Of a stretch of DNA of 64,000 nucleotides, positions 44,718 through 53,549 are shown one piece after another. Below the pieces are notes generated by a model. The model was not told the origin of the DNA, searched no databases, and saw only the letters and a program-made list of their open reading frames with translations. This DNA comes from Rhizobium sp. LC145. GTDB lineage: Bacteria > Pseudomonadota > Alphaproteobacteria > Rhizobiales > Rhizobiaceae. The stretch's first letter is position 1. The number at the start of each line of letters is the position of its first letter. The position numbers and the translations under genes are program-made. The stretch covers positions 1-64,000 of the forward strand of contig NZ_LBHV01000004.1 of NCBI RefSeq assembly GCF_001005825.1, in the 5' to 3' direction.

Positions 44718-45188
44718 TCAGAATGTCTTTGCAACTTCCTCCAGCTGGTCGGCGACGATGCCCCAGCCCTCGTGGAAACCCATTTCCTCGTGCGCCTTCT
44801 TGTCTTCTTCGGTCCAGTGCACGGCCGTCGCGGTATATTTCGTGCGGCCGTTGCCGAGATCCTCGAATTCGATGATGCCGGTCATGAACGGCTTTTCAGA
44901 AGGCACCCAGGCGCTGGTGAACGCATCGGTGAAGACGAGCTTCCTGTTCGGCACGATTTCCAGATAGATGCCGTGATTGGGAGCCTTCTCGCCATTCGGC
45001 CCTTCCATCAGGATATAGTTCGATCCGCCGGGGCGCAGGTCGAGCCTGGCTTCCGTCACTTTCCAGGGCTTGGGGCAGAACCATTCGCCCATGCGCTCCG
45101 GCGTCGTCCAGGCCTTGTAGAGCTTATCGGCGGGCGCGGTCCGTTTGCGGACGAGCTGCAGCGGATGGGGGGGGGGCTTGGGGGTCAT
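44718..45188 (-). CDS. SRPBCC/AHSA1-domain protein with C10 tract
   Basis: A 156-aa START-like (AHSA1) protein: LQLVRKRTAPADKLYKAWTTPERMGEWFCPKPW at the front, and GFHEGWGIVADQLEEVAKTF at the end, the usual GWxxxxxxLxxxL helix. Such proteins bind hydrophobic ligands or act like Aha1. Codons 5-7 plus the next base are a run of ten C (45167-45176 as G on the plus strand), very near the start; slippage of one base would end translation early. No signal peptide. Confidence 0.82.
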   Translation of the reverse strand: MTPKPPPHPLQLVRKRTAPADKLYKAWTTPERMGEWFCPKPWKVTEARLDLRPGGSNYILMEGPNGEKAPNHGIYLEIVPNRKLVFTDAFTSAWVPSEKPFMTGIIEFEDLGNGRTKYTATAVHWTEEDKKAHEEMGFHEGWGIVADQLEEVAKTF

Positions 45189-45425
45189 TGTCCTCTCCTC
45201 GTTTTCTCAAAAACATCTCTCAGATGCTGAACCTAGGACGTGTGGCAATATCCCGATCCGACAGTGGCTCGAATTTTTTCCGATTCACTCCGATCCTCCG
45301 GGAAGCTCACGCACCCATCGACCTTGACTTGGACTCCTGATGCTTTAAGGCCTTTTCCCGCGGGGACGACCCGCGTCTTCGATGACCATTTCCGGGACGG
45401 CCCGGCCCATGACAGGAGGGCCGGA

Positions 45426-46175
45426 ATGGCGGGTCCCGTTGAGCAATTCGAAATCAAGCCGATCGTCACCTTCGGAGAGATCGGCGGCCAGGCAATCGCC
45501 TTCACCAATTCCGCGGCTTATATGGCGCTGACCGTATGCCTTGCGAGCGCCTTCCTGCTGATCGGAACCGCACGCCGTCAGCTCGTGCCGGGACGCTTCC
45601 AGTCGGCGGTCGAGACGCTCTTCGAATTCACCGCGAAGACCTTGCGCGACAATGCCGGCGAGCAGGGAATGCGGTTCTTCCCGCTGGTGTTCTCGCTCTT
45701 CATGTTCGTGCTGGTCGCGAACCTGGTCGGGCTTTTCCCCTACGCCTTCACCGTCACGAGCCATCTCATCGTCACCTTCGCGCTCGCCATGCTCGTCTTC
45801 CTGACGGTGACGATCTACGGCGTCGTGCGGCACGGTTTCGGCTTCTTCCGCCTCTTCATGCCCTCGGGCGTCCCGTGGGTGCTCGCGCCCATCATCGTTC
45901 CGATCGAGATTCTCTCCTACATCTCGCGGCCGTTCAGCCACTCGATCCGACTTTTCGCGGTCATGCTGGCGGGCCACATCACGCTGAAGGTCTTCGCCGG
46001 CTTCGTCGCCAGCCTGTCCGGTCTCGGTGCGCTCGGCCTCTTCGGAGCGGCACTCCCGCTTCTCATGACGGTGGCGATAACCGCGCTGGAGGCGTTGATG
46101 GCGGTCGTCCAGGCCTATATCTTCACCATGCTGACCTGCATGTACCTCAACGACGCCATCCATCCCGGACACTGA
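45426..46175 (+). CDS. atpB: Isolated ATP synthase F0 subunit a
   Basis: A 249-aa membrane protein homologous to subunit a of F1F0-ATPase. AGGAGG lies before the ATG at 45426. The essential Arg of the proton path is R175 ([14 protein letters not shown]), with E222 and Q229 in the last helix and the conserved C-terminus [12 protein letters not shown]. The Asn conserved beside the Arg (E. coli N214) is V179 here. Normally atpB lies in atpI-atpB-atpE-atpF; here it stands alone between AHSA1 and sugE, with no other atp gene in reach. It may be a second, diverged copy or the only a-subunit after gene movement. Confidence 0.88.
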   Translation: MAGPVEQFEIKPIVTFGEIGGQAIAFTNSAAYMALTVCLASAFLLIGTARRQLVPGRFQSAVETLFEFTAKTLRDNAGEQGMRFFPLVFSLFMFVLVANLVGLFPYAFTVTSHLIVTFALAMLVFLTVTIYGVVRHGFGFFRLFMPSGVPWVLAPIIVPIEILSYISRPFSHSIRLFAVMLAGHITLKVFAGFVASLSGLGALGLFGAALPLLMTVAITALEALMAVVQAYIFTMLTCMYLNDAIHPGH

Positions 46176-46215
46176 CGCGAGCTTGATCCCGGAACATGAC
46201 GTGCTTATATTTAGG

Positions 46216-46290
46216 CGGAAAGAGGACGGCCTCTTTTCCGAAATCCCTGATGACCAGGACGGCCTGGCGCTCCAAACAAAGGAGGCCTGG
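46216..46290 (+). promoter_or_regulatory. Guanidine-II (mini-ykkC) riboswitch
   Basis: Two hairpins with the invariant ACGG loop stand in tandem: CGGAAAGAGG-ACGG-CCTCTTTTCCG (46216-46240, one bulge) and CCAGG-ACGG-CCTGG (46254-46267), joined by 13 bases. This is the architecture of the guanidine-II riboswitch. A second CCTGG (46286-46290) next to the ribosome site AAAGGAGG can compete for CCAGG, and CTCC (46270-46273) can pair with GGAG (46281-46284), so guanidine binding should free the ribosome site of the exporter gene just downstream. Confidence 0.85.
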
Positions 46291-46292
46291 CT

Positions 46293-46613
46293 ATGGCTTG
46301 GCTTTATCTCTTCATTGCGGGTCTGCTTGAAATAGGCTGGGCCTATTCCATGAAACGTTCGGAAGGTTTCACCCTTCTGACCCCCACCGTCATCACCATC
46401 ATTGCGATGATCGCGAGCTTTGCCCTTCTGTCGGTCTCGATGAAGACCCTGCCGCTCGGCACCGCCTATACCGTCTGGACCGGCATCGGCGCGGTCGGCG
46501 CCTTCGTGGTCGGCATCACCGTGCTTGGCGAAGCCGCCACGCCCATGCGCCTTCTGGCCGGCGGGCTCATCGTCTCCGGCATCCTGTTGATGAAACTCTC
46601 GAGCACGAGCTGA
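46293..46613 (+). CDS. sugE: SugE/Gdx guanidinium exporter (SMR family)
   Basis: A 106-aa, four-helix small-multidrug-resistance protein: [27 protein letters not shown] has the essential Glu13, and [46 protein letters not shown] is the SugE/Gdx signature. Gdx proteins export guanidinium by proton antiport as dual-topology dimers. The guanidine-II riboswitch directly upstream gives strong independent support for guanidinium as the substrate. AAAGGAGG precedes the ATG by seven bases. Confidence 0.93.
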   Translation: MAWLYLFIAGLLEIGWAYSMKRSEGFTLLTPTVITIIAMIASFALLSVSMKTLPLGTAYTVWTGIGAVGAFVVGITVLGEAATPMRLLAGGLIVSGILLMKLSSTS

Positions 46614-46641
46614 CGAGCGAAGGGGCTTCGGCCCCTTCCAT

Positions 46642-47892
46642 TCACGCTGGCGCGACGGCGGCGCCGAGCTTGTCGATCTGCTGGCGGATATGGGCGCATT
46701 CGGCGGGCGAATTGGCGAGCGCGATCGCCCGGTCGAAGGCCTCGCGAGCCTGCCGGTTGCGGCCGAGCTGCATCAGCAGCCCTCCCTTGACGCCGTGGAA
46801 ATAGAAGTAGCCGTCGAGCTTTTCGGCGAGCGGCTCTATGAGCTCCAGTGCCGTTTCCGGTCCCTTGAGCTTGGAAACGGCAACGGCCCGATTGAGCGCG
46901 ACGACCGGCGAAGGCTGGATGCGTTCCAGCACTCCGTAAAGCAGGGTGATCTCCTCCCAGTCCGTATCCTCCGCCCTTGCGGCGCGGGCATGAAGAGCGG
47001 AGATGGCCGCCTGCAACTGGTATGGTCCCGGCTGGCGGTGGCGGATCGCCTTGTCCAGCAGCGCCAGCGCCTCGTCGATGAGTTTCCGGCTCCACAGGTT
47101 CCGATCCTGATCTTCGAGAAGCACGATCTGGCCCTGTTTGTCGAAGCGCGCCGGAGCCCGCGAATGCTGCAGCAGCATGAGCGCCAGAAGCCCCATGATC
47201 TCCGGCTCGCCCGGAAAGATGCGCAAGAGCAGCCGCGCCAGCCTGATCGCCTCCTCGCAGAAGGCGGCGCTGTCCGGATTGGTGATGCCCGTGGAATACC
47301 CCTCGTTGAAGACGAGATAGATCATCGCGCCGACAGTCGAGAGCCTTGTCGCCCGCTCCGCCGCATCCGGCGTTTCGAAGGGCACGCCTGCCTTGGCGAC
47401 GCGGCCCTTGGCGCGGGTGATGCGCTGTTCCATCGCCGCCTCGCTGACGAGGAAGGCGCGGGCGATCTGCGGCACCGTGAGACCCGAGACAATCCTGAGC
47501 GCCAGCGCGATCTGCTGGGTGTTCGGCAGGTCCGGATGGCAGCAGATGAACATCAGCCGCAAGATGTCGTCCCGGTAGTTGGAATTGTCGAGCCTGTCGG
47601 CCATGTCGACTTCCGCGTCCGAGAGATCGGAAAGCACCTCCTCCTCCGGCAGCGGATCGTTCCTGGACCGCTTTCTCACCGCATCGATGCCGCTATTGCG
47701 CCCGACGAAGATCAGCCAGGCGGCGGGATCGCGCGGCGGTCCCTTTTCCGGCCAGGTCCGGATTGCCCGCAGACAAGCCTCCTGAAAGGCCTCCTCTGCG
47801 GTGTCGAGGTCACGGAAGTAGCGCAAGAGCGCGCCGAGCGCCTGCGGCCGTGCGGCGGTGAGTGCGAGGTCGATCCAGGCGATGTCCGTCAT
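46642..47892 (-). CDS. ECF sigma factor with DUF6596 domain (ECF42-type)
   Basis: A 416-aa extracytoplasmic-function sigma factor. The sigma-2 region includes LLRYFRDLDTAEEAFQEACLRAIRTWPEKG PPRDPAAWL; sigma-4 follows (LTVPQIARAFLVSEAAMEQRITRAKGR). Residues from about 180 form the long C-terminal DUF6596/TPR-like extension (LSTVGAMIYLVFNEGYSTG, ALNRAVAVSKLKGPETALELIEPL), which replaces an anti-sigma factor in this group. The partner DGPF gene lies directly upstream with a four-base overlap, the standard arrangement, so the two are coexpressed. Confidence 0.9.
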   Translation of the reverse strand: MTDIAWIDLALTAARPQALGALLRYFRDLDTAEEAFQEACLRAIRTWPEKGPPRDPAAWLIFVGRNSGIDAVRKRSRNDPLPEEEVLSDLSDAEVDMADRLDNSNYRDDILRLMFICCHPDLPNTQQIALALRIVSGLTVPQIARAFLVSEAAMEQRITRAKGRVAKAGVPFETPDAAERATRLSTVGAMIYLVFNEGYSTGITNPDSAAFCEEAIRLARLLLRIFPGEPEIMGLLALMLLQHSRAPARFDKQGQIVLLEDQDRNLWSRKLIDEALALLDKAIRHRQPGPYQLQAAISALHARAARAEDTDWEEITLLYGVLERIQPSPVVALNRAVAVSKLKGPETALELIEPLAEKLDGYFYFHGVKGGLLMQLGRNRQAREAFDRAIALANSPAECAHIRQQIDKLGAAVAPA

Positions 47893-48263
47893 GTCTTAAC
47901 TGCTCCGGGATGGAAGACGTAGAAGGGCCGGATCTCGTAGGAAGTCGAGCCCGGATTGACCTTTGAGAGTTCCTTGGAAAAGGCGACGGCTTCGTCGAGG
48001 TTTTCGACATCGACCGTATAGAAGCCAAGCAGCACTTCCTTGGTTTCGGCGAAGGGGCCGTCGAGCACCAGCGGCTCGTCCTTGCCCTTGCGCACGGTGG
48101 TCGCGGCCGTCGTCGGCATCAGCCGGCCGGTCGGGCCGAGTTTTCCGGCCTTCGCGAGCGGCTCCTGCACGGCATAGAGTTTTCCCATGACCGCCTCTTC
48201 CTCCTCCTTGGACCATGCAAAGACGGTTTCCTCGTTGGCGTAGCAAAGGATGGCGTAAAGCAT
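47889..48263 (-). CDS. DGPF (YCII-related) domain protein
   Basis: A 124-aa protein named after its DGPFAETKE motif, seen here as LDGPFAETKEVLLGFY. It is the usual cotranscribed partner of ECF42 sigma factors and may supply an unknown sensing or enzyme step. The ATG at 48263 (MLYAILCYANEETVF) has GGAGAAGGAGAG upstream; the longer open frame runs into other DNA. Its stop overlaps the sigma factor ATG. Confidence 0.88.
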   Translation of the reverse strand: MLYAILCYANEETVFAWSKEEEEAVMGKLYAVQEPLAKAGKLGPTGRLMPTTAATTVRKGKDEPLVLDGPFAETKEVLLGFYTVDVENLDEAVAFSKELSKVNPGSTSYEIRPFYVFHPGAVKT

Positions 48264-48390
48264 GCTTTCTCTCCTTCTCCTGTGGAAGACGAAGGAGTAT
48301 CGCGCCCGCCGACAATGCGCATCAAAAAATCTTGGCGTGGCAATGATTGTCACTATGTGCCACGCTTTCGCGATGAAGGAGCGAACACCC

Positions 48391-48558
48391 ATGGTTTCGG
48401 AACGTATCCATGCAAATGGCGACGATAGGCATGTGAAGGATTCGGAATGGCTGAAACACCAGCTTGAACCGGCTCTGCGTGCCGACGAAAGCGAATTTAT
48501 TGAAGTCTCGGCCGAGGACGTCATCCGTCGCAATAAAAGTCAGCGACCACCGGCCTGA
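48391..48558 (+). CDS. 55-residue hydrophilic protein, unknown
   Basis: A short frame with AAGGAG nine bases before the ATG at 48391. The product starts MVSERIHANGDDRHVKDSEW and ends AEDVIRRNKSQRPPA; it is acidic in the middle and basic at the end. The C-terminal part resembles the tail of some type II antitoxins, but no toxin gene follows, only a palindromic repeat. An inverted repeat CGTGGCA-N15-TGCCACG (48336-48364) lies upstream and could be its operator. Divergent from the DGPF gene. Confidence 0.4.
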   Translation: MVSERIHANGDDRHVKDSEWLKHQLEPALRADESEFIEVSAEDVIRRNKSQRPPA

Positions 48559-48559
48559 A

Positions 48560-48693
48560 TGCCCCTCACCCCGCCTCCACTTCGCTCGGCGATCCTCTCC
48601 CCGCAAAACGGGGAAAGGGGGGAGCAGAAACGGCGCGGCATATCCCTTCTCCCCGTCAGAACGGGGAGAAGGTGGCGGCAGCCGGATGAGGGG
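48560..48693. repeat. Mosaic palindromic repeat element
   Basis: Two outward GC-rich arms: a left part (48560-48620) with CCCCGCAAAACGGGG and a right part at 48643-48693 with a ten-base-pair hairpin around TCAGAA followed by GCCGGATGAGGGGG. The 12-mer GCGCGGCATATC (48633-48644) precedes the right arm, as in the element at 39 kb. The right arm matches the single arm at 600-650. No coding signal in 48694-48824. Confidence 0.7.
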
Positions 48694-48824
48694 GCAATCT
48701 TCATCCACGAACGCATGGATTTGCCCGTGCGTCTGGCGGAGGATTTGCTACATATCGCACGCCGGAATGCGGATGATTCCTGATCCGCCGCATCGGCGCA
48801 AGCTTTCGACAAGGAGCCTCCCCT

Positions 48825-49529
48825 ATGGCCGATCTCTCCGCCTTCCTGATCACCGCCCGCTGGCCCGCGAAGAACCCGGATATCCTGCAGCTCTATTCGC
48901 TGCCGACGCCGAACGGCGTGAAGGTCTCCATCATGCTGGAGGAAATCGAGATCCCTTACGAGCCGCACGCCGTTAATATCGGCGCCGACGAGACCTGGAC
49001 GCCGGAATTCCTCTCCCTCAATCCGAACGGCAAGATCCCAGCGATCATCGATCCCGATGGCCCCGGCGGCAAGCCGCTCGGCCTCTTCGAATCCGGCGCG
49101 ATCCTGATCTATCTTGCGGAAAAGACCGGCAAGCTGCTGCCCGCCGATCCGGCGAAGCGCTACGAGGCGATCCAGTGGGTGATGTTCCAGATGGGCGGCA
49201 TCGGCCCGATGTTCGGTCAGCTCGGCTTCTTCCACAAGTTCGCCGGCAGGGACATCGAGGACAAGCGGCCGCGCGACCGCTATGCGAAGGAATCGGCACG
49301 TTTGATCCGCGTGCTCGAAACCCGGCTGGAAGGCCGCGACTGGATCATGGGCGACGAATACACCATTGCCGATATCTCCATGCTCGGCTGGGTGCGCAAT
49401 CTGATCGGCTTCTACGGCGCCGGCGAGCTCATTCAATACGATGAGCTGAAGCGCGTGCCGGAATGGCTGGAGCGCGGCCTTGCCCGCCCGGCGGTCCAGC
49501 GCGGCCTGGAAATACCCGTCCGCCCCTGA
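48825..49529 (+). CDS. Glutathione S-transferase (Nu class, YfcG/YghU-like)
   Basis: A 234-aa GST. The N-terminal thioredoxin domain contains ILQLYSLPTPNGVKVSIMLEEIEIPYEPHAV with the Thr-x-Asn active-site pattern of YfcG/YghU, the cis-Pro segment GKIPAIIDPDG and the glutathione-binding FESGAILIYLAEKTG. The C-terminal helical domain follows (VMFQMGGIGPMFGQLGFFHKFAG). Members act as disulfide-bond reductases or peroxidases with glutathione. Soluble, cytoplasmic. Confidence 0.9.
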   Translation: MADLSAFLITARWPAKNPDILQLYSLPTPNGVKVSIMLEEIEIPYEPHAVNIGADETWTPEFLSLNPNGKIPAIIDPDGPGGKPLGLFESGAILIYLAEKTGKLLPADPAKRYEAIQWVMFQMGGIGPMFGQLGFFHKFAGRDIEDKRPRDRYAKESARLIRVLETRLEGRDWIMGDEYTIADISMLGWVRNLIGFYGAGELIQYDELKRVPEWLERGLARPAVQRGLEIPVRP

Positions 49530-49567
49530 TTGCCCGCAGCGACTCGGCCCCGAATGGAGGATTTCAA

Positions 49568-50022
49568 ATGCCGAAACCCACTCTCCCGATGGAAGGCGGA
49601 TGCCGCTGCGGACAGATCCGGCTGAGGATCAGCGCTCCGCCGATCCTCACGATGGCCTGCCACTGTACCGGCTGTCAGAAGATGAGCGCCAGCGCCTTCT
49701 CATGCTCCGCGGCCATTCCCTCCGATGGTTTCGAAGTCATCCAGGGCGAACCCGTCATCGGCGGGCTGCATGGCGACGATATCCATCACTACCATGCCCC
49801 CATTGCAAGAGCTGGCTCTTTACCAGACCGCAAGGCATGGACTGGTTCGTGAACCTCAGGCCCACCACGCTGGACGACGCGGGCTGGTTCTCACCCTTCA
49901 TCGAGACCTATACCTCGGAGAAGCTCTCCTGGGCGACGACGCCCGCGGTCCATGCCTACGAGAAATTCCCGCCCTTCGAGGACTATGAGGCTCTGGTCAA
50001 GGAATTCGCCGGCCGCTCTTAA
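49568..50022 (+). pseudogene. GFA-family (glutathione-dependent formaldehyde-activating-like) gene with frameshift
   Basis: The ATG at 49568 opens a GFA protein (MEGGCRCGQIRLRI, MACHCTGCQKMSASAFSCSAAIP). At about 49795 the frame breaks: the first frame reads on to a stop near 49852, while the conserved second zinc motif CPHCKSWLF and the rest (DWFVNLRPTTLDDAGWF) are in the -1 frame to 50022. One missing T at 49795 would restore an intact 151-aa protein. Zinc ligands CxC, CxxC and CPHC are all encoded. Either the gene is newly inactivated or there is a base-call error. Confidence 0.75.
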
Positions 50023-50121
50023 AAAAATCTCTCGTCATTGTCGGCATTCCCTTCCCTCCTACGTCCTTGGAAAAGTCCGGCCCCTTTCGGGCAAGACTTA
50101 GCCAATCAAGGAGGGAATTCC

Positions 50122-50556
50122 ATGGAAACGACCGCCCCCAAAAACGAAACCGTTGAGCCCAAGCCCGTCAAGGGCGGGCTCGTAGCCTATCTGCAGGTGG
50201 ACGGCGCCCTGAAGGCCGCCGAGTTCTACAAGCAAGCCTTCGGAGCCGAGATGGCGGGCTACCATCCGCCGGATGAGCAGGGCCGGACTATGCATGTCCA
50301 CGTTTATATCAATGGCAGTTCGCTGATGCTGAGCGACGCCTATCCCGATCACGGCTATCCGCACGAGAAGCCGCAGGCCTTCACGGTGCTCCTGCCGTTG
50401 ACGAGCGGCGATATCGACGCCTGGTGGAAGCGCGCCGTCGATGCCGGAATGGAAGTCACTCTCGACCTGCAGGTGATGTTCTGGGGCGATCGCTACGGCC
50501 AGCTTCGCGATCCGTTCGGCGTGGCCTGGGCCATGAATGCGCCGGTGAACGGCTGA
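50122..50556 (+). CDS. VOC-family protein (PhnB/glyoxalase-like)
   Basis: A 144-aa VOC protein of the PhnB-like subgroup: GGLVAYLQVDGALKAAEFYKQAFGAEMAG, GRTMHVHVYINGSSLMLSDAYPDHGY and DRYGQLRDPFGVAWAMNAP. These are small dimeric proteins, often of unknown substrate. AAGGAGGG precedes the ATG at 50122; the 84 bp upstream in frame were excluded. Confidence 0.85.
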   Translation: METTAPKNETVEPKPVKGGLVAYLQVDGALKAAEFYKQAFGAEMAGYHPPDEQGRTMHVHVYINGSSLMLSDAYPDHGYPHEKPQAFTVLLPLTSGDIDAWWKRAVDAGMEVTLDLQVMFWGDRYGQLRDPFGVAWAMNAPVNG

Positions 50557-50594
50557 ACCTGACGGAACATCACACGCTCGTGACGGAAGCTTGT

Positions 50595-50632
50595 CGGGGT
50601 TGCCGGAGGAAATTAACCCTTCGGTAACCCCG
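50595..50632 (+). terminator. Long hairpin after VOC gene
   Basis: CGGGGTT (50595-50601) pairs with AACCCCG (50626-50632), and GCCG with CGGT inside. No T tract; terminator or attenuator before the SH3 gene. Confidence 0.4.
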
Positions 50633-50679
50633 CCGGACTTTGGATGGCGTCCTCATCCTTTCGACGACATCGGTTCCGA

Positions 50680-51231
50680 ATGAAATTCAAGACGACCTTC
50701 ACGACGGCGCTTGCGGCGCTCGCCTTTCTCTTTCCTGTTGCCAACGGCCTGCCGCTGCAGGCCAAGCCGGCTTTCGATGAAGGCTGGAGAAAAGGCCGGG
50801 AAACCGGTTTTCCCGTTCCACGCTTCGTTTCCCTCAAGGCTCAGACGGCCCGGATGCGCATCGGCCCCTCGACGGATTATGCCACCTCCTGGGTCTATTC
50901 GGTGCGTGGCCTGCCGCTGGAGATCACCGAGGAATACGGAAACTGGCGGCGCGTGCGCGATCAGGACGGGGTCACCGGCTGGATGTATGCGCCGCTTCTC
51001 TCCGGCCGGCGGACGGCCGTGGTCGGCCCCTGGTTCGACGAACCGGTGGCGCTTCGAAGGGCGCCCTCAGCCAAGGCTAGGATCGTGGCGCGGCTGAGTG
51101 CAAGGGTCCTTCTCGACATCGACCATTGCGACGGCAACTGGTGCCGCGTCTCGCTGGAAACACGGCACATCAGCGGCTTCCTGGAACAGGACAATCTCTG
51201 GGGTGTCTACCCGCGGGAAGTGATCGAATAG
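50680..51231 (+). CDS. Exported SH3-domain protein
   Basis: A 183-aa exported protein. MKFKTTFTTALAALAFLFPVANGLPLQA is a signal peptide. Two bacterial SH3 domains follow: FVSLKAQTARMRIGPSTDYATSWVYSVRGLPLEITEEYGNWRRVRDQDGVTGWMY and EPVALRRAPSAKARIVARLSARVLLDIDHCDGNWCRVSLE, each with the conserved R-x-GPS/AP and G-x-W features. The frame is also open from an ATG at 50644, which would extend the signal peptide by 12 basic residues. Role: probably binding of cell-wall ligand or a partner in the periplasm. Confidence 0.83.
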   Translation: MKFKTTFTTALAALAFLFPVANGLPLQAKPAFDEGWRKGRETGFPVPRFVSLKAQTARMRIGPSTDYATSWVYSVRGLPLEITEEYGNWRRVRDQDGVTGWMYAPLLSGRRTAVVGPWFDEPVALRRAPSAKARIVARLSARVLLDIDHCDGNWCRVSLETRHISGFLEQDNLWGVYPREVIE

Positions 51232-51244
51232 ATTTCGGGAGCCT

Positions 51245-52738
<1,494 letters not shown>

Positions 52739-52818
52739 GCATATCCCTCCCCTACGCCGTTCGTCTTCCTCGGGTCACGGTTTGAGCAGGAGGCATGGGA
52801 GGCTGTCAACGGGAAAGC

Positions 52819-53205
52819 TCAGCCACCCATCTGGGCAATCCTTCGCGTCATCCAGGCAACGTAGGACGTGCGCGTCATGGAACGGCGCCGGGCCTCCTGA
52901 TCGATGAAGGCAAGCACATCCTCGTCCAGCATCATGTTGGCCCTTACCGCGCGGCCCCGCAGCCTGATGAGCGGTACGCTGATCAGCGTGCAGCCTTCCG
53001 GAACCTCGACATTTTCAGGAGCCGAAGGTTCGGTGATCTGCAACCCGTCTTTTTCGGCTTCGATGGCATAATCCCGAAGCGCCTCTTCGGCATTCAGCAT
53101 TACTTCGTCGAGATTTTCCCCCATGGCCACGATACCGTCGATATCGGGAAAGGTGACGCCGTACGCGCCGGCTTCCCCGTCAACCAAAGCAGGATATCGG
53201 TCCAT
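52819..53205 (-). CDS. hicB: HicB-type antitoxin
   Basis: A 128-aa protein with an N-terminal HicB fold (YPALVDGEAGAYGVTFPDIDGIVAMGENLDEVMLNAEEAL) and a C-terminal ribbon-helix-helix-like DNA-binding part (RANMMLDEDVLAFIDQEARRRSMTRTSYVAWMTRRI). The ATG at 53205 has GAGGAAGGA upstream; an ATG at 53226 overlaps hicA. It neutralises HicA and represses the operon. Downstream of hicA by 17 bp on the same strand. Confidence 0.9.
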   Translation of the reverse strand: MDRYPALVDGEAGAYGVTFPDIDGIVAMGENLDEVMLNAEEALRDYAIEAEKDGLQITEPSAPENVEVPEGCTLISVPLIRLRGRAVRANMMLDEDVLAFIDQEARRRSMTRTSYVAWMTRRIAQMGG

Positions 53206-53222
53206 TTCAATTCCTTCCTCGT

Positions 53223-53411
53223 TCAATCGGTCCAGCCCGCTTTTCGGGCGATCGAGCGTGCGACCAACGGCGATACTTGCGTGTGTCGCGGCAATGTCAC
53301 GATGCCTTCGATCTCGGGATGCCTGTAGATGTCGTGACCCGCACCGTGCCTGTCCAAATACCAGCCATCTTTCTCAAGGCGTCGCCTGATCTTGGCTGTG
53401 CTTGTTTCCAT
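53223..53411 (-). CDS. hicA: HicA-type toxin
   Basis: A 62-aa dsRNA-binding-fold toxin (mRNA interferase): METSTAKIRRRLEKDGWYLD, then RHGAGHDIYRHP with the catalytic His26, and the end PLVARSIARKAGW. The ATG at 53411 is closest to family length; an earlier ATG would only add residues over the operator. Together with hicB it makes a complete type II module. Confidence 0.9.
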   Translation of the reverse strand: METSTAKIRRRLEKDGWYLDRHGAGHDIYRHPEIEGIVTLPRHTQVSPLVARSIARKAGWTD

Positions 53412-53426
53412 GCCCCGCCCCATTGC

Positions 53427-53442
53427 GTGCAAATATATGCAC
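53427..53442. promoter_or_regulatory. Operator palindrome of hicAB
   Basis: GTGCA-AATATA-TGCAC, a perfect inverted repeat ending 16 bp before the hicA start. The position over the promoter is that expected for HicB/HicAB autoregulation. Confidence 0.6.
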
Positions 53443-53549
53443 AATCCTTAACTGATGCAACAAGGAGCCGATTGCCAGCCTCGGCGATTTGCGCATAACC
53501 TGCGCTGGATTGCGGCGCACAAGAACGCAACGGCCGGGGAGATTCGCCA

